Assembly: GCA_004009845.1 (NCBI GenBank)
Contig: RMBW01000102.1
Span: forward strand, 50,351 to 114,350
DNA from: Davidsoniella eucalypti
Lineage: Eukaryota > Ascomycota > Sordariomycetes > Microascales > Ceratocystidaceae
Direction of reading: 5' to 3'
Length of the DNA: 64,000 nucleotides
In this document: in pieces, positions 38,725-48,975 of the stretch
How the letters are laid out: each line of letters begins with the position of its first letter
How positions within the stretch are numbered: position 1 is the first letter of the stretch
The notes under the pieces: generated by a model
Databases searched by the model: none
Told to the model about the DNA's origin: nothing
The model's input: the letters and a program-made list of their open reading frames with translations, nothing else
Translations under genes and position numbers: made by a program

Positions 38725-40509
38725 ATGCAACAGTGGCAAGTCGGTCCAGTACCGGACCTAACATACTTCAACAATGCCAACCACCCTAATGACATACAGT
38801 AAGTGCTTTTCTCTATTACTCTATCGCCCTTATATCATTTACCTAGGACTATATATATCTTCACATAATCATCCCTTCTTGGTGGCCAACCCAGCCTTGC
38901 CAATGTGCTCAACTCTCAATAGTACGACGATTATTGGAGAATTCGAGTCTCTGTATATGCTAGCCCTCGCTGTTATCTGGAACAATACAGTATCTCCCTA
39001 TTTCTACATAGCTTGGATTCTTGTTCTTGGCCGATTGCTGTGTAAAGTATCCAGTACTTTGTATCTACCCATCAGACCTAGCCTGTCATCGATATACGTA
39101 CCAAGTGTATCGCTCTGGTTTTTTGGCCTACAGGCATCTGGGCGGCTATCTACATGTAGCACAGTTAGTTGTTTCTGCTGTACAGTCGCCAGTGGCTTGT
39201 ACGAGCGCTCACTACTTGTTTTTTCCCTTTGCTCCTGTGTACAGCTGGCTACTTCTGGTACTTTTCCTCTCATCCTGGATAACTTGTGACTCCAGTATCA
39301 GCAAAAGTCCTTCCGCCAACCACGGGCAAAAAAACAGCAGTCTACCTCCGTGTTACCGCAATTGCATATGCTATCTGTCCCTCTTGTCCTGTCAAACTGT
39401 ATTCTGTACTCTCCTACTCGGTCGTTGCTCTGTCTGAAGGAACGCAGTTTTATTCTTCAGACTGTGATCAACATGGACATAAGCTCTAAGCTAGTTCGTG
39501 CATGAATGACCAACCCAAATGCCAATTCTCACAAATCCAATTACGTATCCAACTCACATAAAGCTCGCAATGCCCTCACTCCTGTCTAACTCGCTAACCT
39601 CGTCTCTTCTTTTCTTCTACTTGTCAGGCGATACGGTCAGGCACCACATACTTTCCAGCAGACTACTGATATGAATCGTCGTAACGACCGCATGGAGTTC
39701 CCTGCTGCTTTCAATGGTCAGCAGCCAAGTGCTCACCAAAACGCCGCGCCTGTTCCCGGTCAACCTCCTATGCCTTTACCCCAGACCCCAACCCAACAGT
39801 CTCAAGGTCAGGCTCAACCACAGCAGCAGCAACAGCAGCCACAACAACAACAACAAGGCCAAGCAACAGCAGCAACCGCGTCCATTCCACCAGCTGCTCA
39901 GCCGCCAGCTCCGATTGCCACCACTCCGTCTTCACGAAACCGCAAGCGTCCCGCCCCTGGTACTGTCCCGCAGACGCCTAACTCTGCTGTTCCCACACCT
40001 GCTACGCCTTCATCTGCCACTGCAGCTCAGGCTACTACTCCCACTGTTCCCATTACACCCGGAACCGCTGATGCGCCCTCTAGTGCTTTACCTAGGCCAC
40101 CGGCCAAAAAGAGTCGCACCAATACTCCTTGGACACCAGCAGAAGAACAGCGTCTAAAGGTCATGCGTGATGGAGGCCACAGTTGGTCCGAGATTGCCAA
40201 GGTTTGTCACCACCAGTACCATAACCAATGATATTAATTTATTACCGTAACACCTGTGCTAACCTAACTATATAGACATTCCCCCTTCGTACCGAAGGCA
40301 GTGTCAAGAAACATTGGTACAAGGATATGCACTATGCTGAGTTCGCAGAAGACGAAAGCGTCGCTCTCCAGAATGCCATCAAGGAGTACGAAAACCAGAG
40401 GTGGAAGGTTATTGGCCAAAAGGTTGGCAAGCCAGCCAAGGCTTGCGAGCAGTATGCTAAAGAGCACTTCCCTGACATGTTCCCTCCGACTGTCACCAAA
40501 CAGCGTTAG
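38725..40509 (+). CDS. Myb/SANT-type DNA-binding protein, Gln/Pro-rich (three exons)
   Basis: Predicted nuclear regulator of 293 residues. Exons: 38725-38798, 39628-40201, 40276-40509. Intron 1 is 829 nt (GTAAGT donor, TTGTCAG acceptor) and intron 2 is 74 nt. Lengths sum to a clean frame ending in TAG. After a short N-terminus (QVGPVPDLTYFNNAN) comes a Gln/Pro/Ala/Thr-rich disordered region with a polyglutamine tract near residues 90-102. KKSR is followed by a Myb repeat at about residues 193-230 (PWTPAEEQRLKVM ... SWSEIAKTFPLRTEGSVKKHW) and a second SANT-like helix set at about 241-283 (ESVALQNAIKEYENQRWKVIG, PAKACEQYAKEHF). Targets are unknown. It is divergent from the other SANT gene across the 17.7 kb desert. 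Part of exon 3 (40398-40438) recurs at 54700-54740. Confidence 0.85.
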
Positions 40510-41509
40510 ATGTTTGATGGGACATGAACATTGAAAGGCTCCCTTCTCATTAGCTGAGATGATAGCTATCATCGAACGATATCCACTCAGCGTACTACAT
40601 CGTATATGATAATATCTGCTATGGCCTCTTCTTTGAAAGATACCTTTTTGCTTTCTTGGCTACCTCTTTCCATCATTTCACCTATTCTCGATTCGCCTCT
40701 TTATGACAGATTCACTTCACAAGCTGTTACTTTTTTCCTGCTTTTCCTTACACTTCTCAATACCTCCTTATCTTATGGTCAATCATTCATGGTAGTCCGT
40801 CTAACTCAGACGATTCAAGCACCATTCGATTTCTACTCACATCATATATTCAATCATTCCATTGATTTGGCTTATGATTGTCAAAACTTATGCATTTGAG
40901 AGTGGCTCTTCTCTTGTCTAGAAAGTGCCATACATAAGCAGCTCTTTTTTCTTCACTTCATTTCTTACTCATACTCATGATTGGCGTATACTTGGGTTAC
41001 ACTTGGGAGGTCTTCTTTTTTCACATGTCTACCTGCAGCCATTTTCCGTCTCCTTTCTCAACACACTCATTTTTCTATTCTTCTTTTTTTGACAAGAGAA
41101 ACGGGAATTTGTTCCACTTACTCACAAGTGACATCTTTTTCATCCGTCTCTTATCTTCTTCTTTCGACGAGTTCCAAGCTGCATATTTATTATATTATAC
41201 TATGGTAGTTGACATACACCTAATAATATCGCACAGAAAAGCTTCCTAGAATTACTCTTTCTATCCGCCACCCACTCTTCTTTCGTCGATGTTGTGTACA
41301 TAGATGTGGTCTCGCTAGGCCTTTTCTAGCTAGCCATGTCATATATACCTAACGTATCTCTATCTGTGTGGGCGCATTTAGACATCCATTGGTATTGTCG
41401 AAATCAAACACTGTTCTCGGCATATCACTATACAATCTACACAAGATATATTTCTTTGTCTATTGTGCTGGCCTTTTTAGGCCCTTATTCTATTTGTTCA
41501 AATTATCTT
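40510..41509. other. 3' flank of the Myb gene
   Basis: About 1 kb of T/C-rich sequence after the Myb stop, with no supported gene. It ends at the left boundary of the large direct repeat. Frames inside are Phe/Ser/Leu-rich, as expected from pyrimidine-rich DNA. Confidence 0.5.
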
Positions 41510-44500
41510 CCTCCAACACCTTCCCTTTCATATGATTTTTGTTTTCTCCCCCCTTTTTCCTTGTTTTTGTTTTTTCTACCTGTTCCTGTTTATCATCATC
41601 TGGCTAGGCAGGGAAAAGGCATCTTTAAGACGGGATTTCTAGGTATGTCTTTGCTCACGTCAGCGAGTATATACCTATTTCTTTTATCTCTTTTTAGTTG
41701 TCCTCTTTCTATTGGTTTTTGTTAATTCTTTTCATTTTGGTCTGGCTTGGGTGGTGTATGTCGATTTTAATATCTTTCTCAATTTCCTTTTTTTTAAACA
41801 TTCTTTTTTTTTTGTTATTGGGGGAAGCTGACCAATGGAAGCTTCCACTGCAATGCCGAACTAGTTACATGAAGTTGGTGTGGTTGTTCTTTTTTATCCT
41901 TCCAGATACAAGATCTGTGAAGGTACTCCCACTGTTTTTAGTTCTTCTACTTGGAACATTCTTCTATCTTGGTTATACCTGATGATTACATGTTCAAGAA
42001 TATCAGCGTGTGGACAAGAACAAGACGGCTATGAGTCCTTTGGATCCAAAATAACATCATTTGCAGTTCTGGTAACATCATGCCTGGGATGAATGAACAC
42101 CGGATAACGTTGGTATTGTCTTTTTTTGCTTAGTTTTTGTTTTTCCCTCCTTGTATTTGTCTGCTATCTTTTCCTTATTCTTGTTTCGTCTCGTTTTGTT
42201 TTTACTGATTTCCTTTCTCTTTCGAAGGGAAATTCTCTGGGTGGTGGTTTCGAACCGTCTGCTTTTTTATTTCCCCTTATTTTCTTTCTTGTTCTATGTG
42301 TATCTCAGTTCATGTTTGATCTAGTTGCCTTGTGGCCTTTTCTTTTTATCTGACTCGTTTTAATGTTGAATCTTTTTTTCCGACCTTGAATACTATGATT
42401 ATGTTTTCATGTGACATCTTTTTTCTCGGCATGACAATGTACTGTGTTATATCGACATGATTGTTGCGCTCTCGTCTTCAAGACTTGATGCTTTGAGATA
42501 AATCGCACGTATCATTGACCTAGAGCTGTATGAGGGAAGTAGTATGTTTCGCTTATTTGAGATACCGTAATGGTATTGTATACTAGGAAGACGGTCATGA
42601 TGTACGTACTACTGCTCGAGTCAATATATCAGATCTCACCAACAGGTTCACCCATGCTTATTGCGTTTGAAAGATTATAAGTGTGTACATAACTACCTTA
42701 TCGAGATGGTGGCGGTAATTTATTGACCATGGCAGCAGATCTGTGGCGTAATATTATTCTTGTACGGTACCAGGGTTCAGTAAATATAGGCAGGACAATA
42801 TTTTTGTTACGACGAACGAACTTACAATGGTATTGTACATAATAATTTTGTGTATCTAGTTACAAGCGATTATCATTGATTTGTTTTTTCGGACATATGG
42901 AAGATACATATGGATAATGTAGTTATAACAAATCAGATCAAGGGTTGTTCAAAGGCTCTTAGTGTAGTAGGTAATATATTGTTTATTTATCGTTTTACGT
43001 CTTCATGTGGATCACGTGGATCCGACCCTAGTTGATCGTTAGACGTCGAGAAACCCTAATAGTCCTCGAAGATCCCCCCCCGCCATAATGGTCTGAGCCA
43101 AAAAAGCAAAACAGAAAAACATAGCATGGGGGAAGCAGTGGAGAAGACAAGCAGCGCTAGCCTGGCTAAACTTGTTTCTTCACTGTCCACCTAGCAGTAG
43201 AATGTGCCGGGGTATCGTGATTAATGTAGTTCTTTTTCGTTTCTGTGTTAGTTCTGGTCATTTTGAATAGATCCCTTTGGTAGAAGTTATTGATAGACAT
43301 CCTCGTCAATGCTAAAGTTACACAAGTTCAAGACTAAGATTTCCTATTTTCCCAGTCGGCCTTTCCTAGGTGGTCAGTGTTATTAGTAGTCAAGTAAAAA
43401 GCTTAGGGCAATACATCTGTTTTGGTGAATAGAAAATTATTACAGCATTGCTACAAAATCACATCATATTATGATCAAAGCTTAAGCCTTGTTGAACCCA
43501 AAATAAAGGAGGTAAAGGCAAGAGGCCAAGAATTCTAAATTCGCGCACGACTTTGTACGGATTGCCTAGGTAAAGCAAGTAAAAGTGACTTAGTTATAGT
43601 CGGCTTTTATCGATGTCATAAACTGTACATGTAACTAGATGTTGCTATAACTCTACGGGCCACTGTGTCCGAGTATCCGAGTACATGAATCTCGCAGTCA
43701 TGTCGAAAGTTAAATCATACTACATATATCCTTTTTTTTTTTTTCACAGGGCTGACCTAGTTACATCCAGAGGAGTCTTACACAATGCCTTCGAGCCACC
43801 AGTCTATCTAAGACTAGAGGGGTAACGATAAAAGTAAATAAAGAACAAGCCATTATAATATTCTTTGTCTCTAGGAAGTATGGCACGGGTATCAACAAAG
43901 AAGCTAAAAGGAAGCTAGCAGATTTCAAAAGTTGGAAAGACTCGAACGGATTAAACCACCAGCGGTGCAAGACCCATGCAGATATAGAGAAAGAAAAGAA
44001 AATCTCACACTGTGCTGATGTAAGAGTAGGGAAAGAAAGACGGAGAATTGCCGTTAGTTCAATATCATGCCGCAAAGCTATTGAGTTTGTCGAGCGGAGG
44101 TAACATACAGGCACAACTTTAAATATCTGTCCGGTATGCAATCCGGCGTCGTATGATCTTAGTGATTTAGGTAGACGGTAAATATAATCAAATCAAGGTT
44201 CAATAGCATGTAAGCTTTGACATCTTCTTGGCAATATGGTCAAAATTTCAGTGAAGATAGCATGGTTGAATAACGGCGTTGTCCGGATGGCCTTGTGTAT
44301 GAGTGAGACCCAAACTTTGCAAAGTAGAAAGTGAAAAGAAAAGATATAAAGACAGTCGACGTCCTCTGTATGATCCAAACAAGATATCTCTTCTCTATCA
44401 CTCACCCTCACTCACCCTCACTCACCCTCGCTCTCTCTCAACGTTCAACACTGTCTCAACATTACTTAATAACTCTTCTTCATCTTAACATCAACCGATC

Positions 44501-44517
44501 CCCCCCCTTTCGCAAAA

Positions 44518-44938
44518 ATGAAGTCCTTCGCCATTACCGCTCTTTTCGCTGCCTCCATGGCCGTTGCTTCTCCCTCTCTGCAGGGCAAATCTGTTCCTTC
44601 GAAGGCTGTTTATGTCACGGCTCCTGGCTCTCCTACCACAGGGAGATGTATCTCTGGCTCTTACATGTGTGTGAACAGGGAGGAGGCCCCCGATGGCTGG
44701 TTTATGTGCAACAGCGAACGTCAATGGGAGGTAAGTCTTTTCTCTCTTTCACTTCTTAACATTCTCCCTTTTGATATTGCTGTATATTATTTCTTCAAGT
44801 AGAAACATATGTCAAGTTACAATTAGAGAAATTCCATGGACTAACATTGCATGCTTTTGTTCAATATAGTACGGCCGCGACTGCCCTGCTGGCACCTCTT
44901 GCCGCTTCCCAGAAGGGCCGACGCCTTCCTGCATGTAA
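44518..44938 (+). CDS. Small secreted cysteine-rich protein, CBM19-like (copy A)
   Basis: Predicted secreted protein of 93 residues. Exon 1 is 44518-44730 and exon 2 is 44870-44938; the 139-nt intron has a GTAAGT donor, a CTAAC branch site and an ATAG acceptor. Residues 1-17 form a signal peptide (MKSFAITALFAASMAVA), followed by a Ser/Pro/Thr-rich linker. Six cysteines, 44, 51, 64, 76, 82 and 92, have the arrangement C-x6-C-x12-C-x11-C-x5-C-x9-C, with landmarks CISGSYMC, W70 and DCPAGTSC. This resembles the CBM19 chitin-binding module of fungal chitinases, here standing alone with no enzyme. Chitin binding is inference from the pattern. A CT-rich leader with a (CACTCACCCT) repeat precedes the start. 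Compared with copy B, nearly all coding differences change the protein (see findings). A role in wall binding or as an effector is plausible. Confidence 0.8.
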
Positions 44939-45289
44939 GCAGTCACAAGTAACCGCATTAGGCGCTTGCTACTTTGTGTATGCTTAGTACTCGCCTTATT
45001 GCGTAATGGTTCTTATCCGAGAACGATCGCATTACACCAATTAGCATTGCATAATAGAAATATCTTTGCCTTGTAGTCAGGGGGACAACTTTGGCTACTA
45101 TCAAAGGATACAGCTTGATTGGAGCATTATCATAGATTGAGAAAATGGGAGTGTGGATTCAGTTGGGAATTATCATATCATAATATACATTGCATCAATA
45201 TTGTTATCATCAGAAAAGACATCTGTGGATCACCAAGTATATAATTTGTGGGCCATGACGGTAAACATCTCACCAAGACACATCGCTTA

Positions 45290-47241
45290 TCCAGAACTGG
45301 AAACCCGAATTGGCTCGCTGGGGATTCTGATGTATTCCACGGCGCCGTGGTACAAAAGACAGATGCGCTACAAGCTACAGGACATCTGGAGATACTCATT
45401 ACGACATACGATACGTGCAAGAACAGTCGATGTCCGCTCAATTTGGTTGACTGGGACGCTGTTATTGCTGATGAGTGCCACCGCATCAAGGAATGCATGT
45501 CTAATACCACTATGGCCCTCGCCGAAGTCAACGCTCTGTGCCGTATCGGCTTGACCGGAACCGCTATCCAGAACAAATGCTCCGAGCTCTGGACTCTCCT
45601 CGACTGGACAAACCCCGGCACATCCCAACAATGGCAACTCACTGTCACGCGACCTCTAATCGTTGGCCAGTCACATGACGCCACGCCAAGTGAAATCTTC
45701 CATGCCCGCGATACCGCTCGCAAACTGGTGACGAATCTCCTTCCACCGTTCTTCCTACGCCGGATGAAGACTTTAATTGCAGGCCAGTTTCCACGAAAAA
45801 CAGATAAAGTGGTCTTTTGTCCGCTTACAGCACGCCAGCAGGCCGCGTATCAGGAATTTCTCAGGTCTAAGCCTGTTCAGCTGGTTTTGGCGAGTCGTGT
45901 GACTGTGGCTCGAATATGCGCTGCTACAAGGAATCTGGTGGCTGAATGTGGCAAGCCTGGATGTTTCCGTGTATCTTGACACTACAGAAGCTGTCGAATC
46001 ATCTAGCCTTGCTCCTCCCAACGACAACTGAAACTCAGGAGCGTCAGAAGAATGTGTTGGACTTGCTTGAGATGTGTATACCGGATGGTTGGCAGGCATT
46101 CTACCGTGAGCGAGATTCTATGGTCACACTGGCCAACCCTGAGTTTTGCGGAAAGTGGAAGATTCTCAAGAAGCTGCTCAAGGTCTGGCATACCCATGGC
46201 GACAAAGTGCTGGTGTTCTCACACAGCGTACGTTTGCTCAAGATTCTGCACTATCTCTTCAGCAACACCAGCTATGCCGTGAGCTATCTCGACGGCGGTC
46301 TCTCGTACGAAGACCGCGCACGGGCTGTAGACGGCTTTAATGCTGATCCACATCAGTTCGTGTTCTTGATCTGTATGCGTGCCGGCGGCGTCGGACTCAA
46401 CATTACCAGTGCGTATAAAGTTGTCATTTTCGATCCTCACTGGAACCCATCTCACGATCTTCAGGCACAAGATAGAGCGTATCGTATCGGCCAGACACGC
46501 GATGTTGACGTATTCCGACTAGTAGCTGCGGGGACTATCGAGGAGATTGTCTATGCCAGGCAAATATATAAGCAGCAGCAGGCCAACATCGGATACACGG
46601 CGTCGACTGAACGACGGTATTTTAAAGATGTGCAGAATGATGAGACGAGAAAAGGAGAAATATTTGGGTTGAGCAACATCTTTTCATACCGACAAGACCA
46701 GATTGTGCTGAAAGATATTGTCAACAAGACAAATGTAGCAGAGACACAGGTCGGCGTGAGTCTAGTTGAAGTCAACTTAAAATAAGCTACAAAAGAAGCA
46801 GAAACGACATTAAAGACCTCTTCCAAGCCAACTGTAAAAAAAAAGAAGAGAACGACGATGATGACGGTGGCTTGAGCTCGCTAGTTAATATCCTCACCAA
46901 GGGGCCCAATTCTTCAACAAAATCCACGGAACCACAAGCACCGCCCAAGATGGATGCTATATTGGCTCTCCTCGCCGAGGCCGGTGGTAGAAAACGGAAC
47001 TCACGAACAATGAAGGGGTTTTTTGGATGAGTTTTACAGAAGAAGATGAGAGAAGTTGTTTGGATGTTTAGTTAAGGATATTAACAAGGATATAAAGGAG
47101 GAACCTAAATCCGAGGTTCAACAGGATTCTAAAGAAGAGAGCAGACCTGCAGTTGAAGACCTAGAAAGTCTCACAATTAGGGTTAAGGATGAGGATGCCC
47201 GTACTATCGGAGCAACCTCGCTTGGATTATCGTCATCAGTC
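45290..47241 (+). pseudogene. ERCC6L2-like SNF2 helicase fragment, copy A (broken)
   Basis: The sequence encodes the middle and C-terminal parts of an SNF2-family ATPase like ERCC6L2 (a genome-maintenance factor). Visible parts: LEILITTYDT, the Walker B box as DECH in VIADECHRIKE, the LTGTAIQN motif, PPFFLRRMKTL, then in another frame (45946-46785) the helicase C lobe with KVLVFSHSVRLL, AGGVGLNITSA and QAQDRAYRIGQTRDV, and the ERCC6L2-like tail QQQANIGYTASTERRYFKDVQ. The N-terminal part with the ATP-binding P-loop is absent. Lesions: a frame break around 45900-45960 that removes most of a Cys-rich CDCGS/RGWCC-like segment still visible in copy B, and a premature TAA at 46783-46785 where copy B reads GAACAA. 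It lies about 350 bases downstream of the secreted gene. Not expected to make an active helicase. Confidence 0.85.
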
Positions 47242-48975
47242 AAGGCTCCCCCATATCGCCCATCCTCTTCATGTCGTTCATCCAACCCCTAGTCAGCTCC
47301 AACAACCGCTTCAGCTACGCTGATGATGTGGCCATCTTAACTTCTGGAAAGACATTGTCCGCGTCGGCATCCTTAGCCAAAAGAACGGCTAAAAGAATGC
47401 ATACATGGGCAAAAGAAAACGGAGTTGAGTTTGCCCCACACAAAACCGAAGTTATCCACTTCACTAGAGCCTGGTCAAAGCCTCACCCACCCATAGAGAT
47501 TGGAGGAGTGGACATCCACCCCAAAAAAGATATGAGATGGCTTGGTTTCTGGCTAGACTCTAAACTGACATTTGCCAAACATGTAGAGACCTGGGCCTCG
47601 AAGGGACGCAAAGCTGCCAACTTCCTCAGGTCGCTCTCACATACCCAGAGTGGCATCCGGCTCGACTCGCTGTCATAGCCTGTGTGATCCCCACTCTGTT
47701 CTACGGTGCGGAAGCCTACTGGCCTGGACTCCTTACTATAAACGGTAAAGGAAAACAGGTAAAAACAGGGGCACTACACCTTGCTGACAAGCTGGAACGT
47801 GTACTCCGGGTGGCTCTGAGAGCAATCCTACCCGTCTGGAAAACTACACCCGCCTCCGCCCTCCACCGTGAAGCGGCAATCGCCCCTGCACTTCTCCTTC
47901 TGGAGAACAAACGAAGACTCCTGGCTGCAAGATGGACTAGCCTGGACCACAATCACCCTCTGGTAACCCGGTCCTCCGCTAGCTCTATGACACGGCTGAG
48001 ACGTACACTGGAGACCATAAGAGCCCTCCCCCCCAGACCCCTACTAATGCCTCCACCCAAGAGTCCCCCCCCCTCCTACCCAGACCAAAGAGAACTTTGA
48101 TCAATCTAAGCTACGGAAACTCACCAACAGCATGGACATCATGGTATACTCTGACGGATCAAAACTGGAAGATGGACGAACTGGATGGGGATTTGCCATA
48201 TATCAAGGTAACTAGCTAGTTGATAGACAACGAGGATCCCTAGGAAAGAATCACGAAGTATTTGATGCCGAGATAGTGGGTGCCCTGAATGGCCTGAAAT
48301 TGGCCCTTCAAGCCCCATGCACACATCTCGCAAAGAACATGTTATTCTTGACAATCAAGCAGCATATGCTTGCCTCTTCCCCGGCTCCTCACCAACAGAC
48401 ACCAGTCAAGCCCAGATCTTAGAGTTTCACTCTCTGGCCCGAACTTGGCCGGATAGACGGCGGTGCCGCCATGTCAAAGCTGGACAAGTCACCCCGATAT
48501 GGGTCCCTGGACACATTGGTATACCTGGCAATGAGATAGCAGATTCTCTGGCCAAGGAAGGCGCTACTTTACCCCCACCTCCAAACCTGCCTCCCTCCAT
48601 CGCTCATATCAAACGAGCTGCTCGGAGTCGGCTTCAGGAGGAGTACACCGACTGGTGGACATCCTCTGCCCCGACAACTTACAAGGACCTGGGACTTTCT
48701 GCAAGCCTCAGGACCCCCTTCGAACTGTCTCTCCCAAGGGAGACACTGGGCCGGCTGCTGGCCGCCCGATCACATCACGGAGACTTTGTGGACTACCACC
48801 TTCGCCTACACCATTCAAACTTTACAGATTCATGTTCTTGTGGGAAAATGAAGGACCCACTACATTTCTTCTTCTGCTGGAAGGGCAAACGTCTGTCAAA
48901 GGTTTTCTCACGAAGACCGTTTCACATTACCATAGACAACACTCTATCCACACAACAAGGGGTCATTGATTTCTG
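47242..48975 (+). mobile_element. 5'-truncated LINE (non-LTR retrotransposon) fragment with RT end, RNase H and CxC-H-C region
   Basis: The fragment opens inside the reverse transcriptase at the GSPISPILF motif, and the catalytic YADD follows at 47316-47327. A frame break near 47678-47684 leads to the thumb/connection part (IPTLFYGAEAYWPGL). An RNase H domain begins near 48132 (VYSDGS), continues through HEVFDAEIVGAL and ILDNQAA, and has the WVPGHIGIPGNEIADSLAKEGA region. A C-terminal CSCG ... HFFFCW segment resembles the zinc-knuckle end of such ORFs. The element is of the Tad/I-like type that carries RNase H. At least two frame breaks and a TAG near 48213 show it is dead. The 5' part (endonuclease, RT fingers) and any upstream ORF are missing. 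It lies exactly between the two repeat copies. Confidence 0.88.

Larger units (their letters stand above)
41510..47241 (+). repeat. Large direct repeat, copy A (about 5.7 kb)
   Basis: This segment recurs at 48976-54504 in the same orientation. The two copies are nearly identical over long stretches, with scattered substitutions and indels. Contents in order: a T-rich untranslated part, a region differing by indels (about 42960-43200), the small secreted gene, and the broken ERCC6L2-like helicase segment. The left boundary coincides with CCTCCAACA (41510-41518), also present where copy B starts. The right boundary is where copy A sequence meets the LINE fragment. High identity suggests a recent event or continued gene conversion. 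Confidence 0.93.

Noticed and set aside
38774..39289. 171-codon plus ORF inside the first Myb intron
   Set aside because: It sits in an intron with convincing donor and acceptor; its Leu/Ser/Tyr-rich content follows from the pyrimidine-rich DNA.
42126..42353. 75-codon ORF almost identical in both repeat copies (also 49590-49817)
   Set aside because: Conservation is explained by recent duplication; T-rich DNA gives Phe/Leu-rich translation without motif.
43761..44141. 126-codon minus ORF in copy A with a counterpart at 51278-51610
   Set aside because: The two versions differ by frame-changing indels, so the frame is not maintained.
47684..48100. Separate host gene for the 138-codon ORF in the inter-repeat region
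   Set aside because: It continues the LINE polyprotein in a shifted frame (connection region between RT and RNase H), so it belongs to the mobile element.
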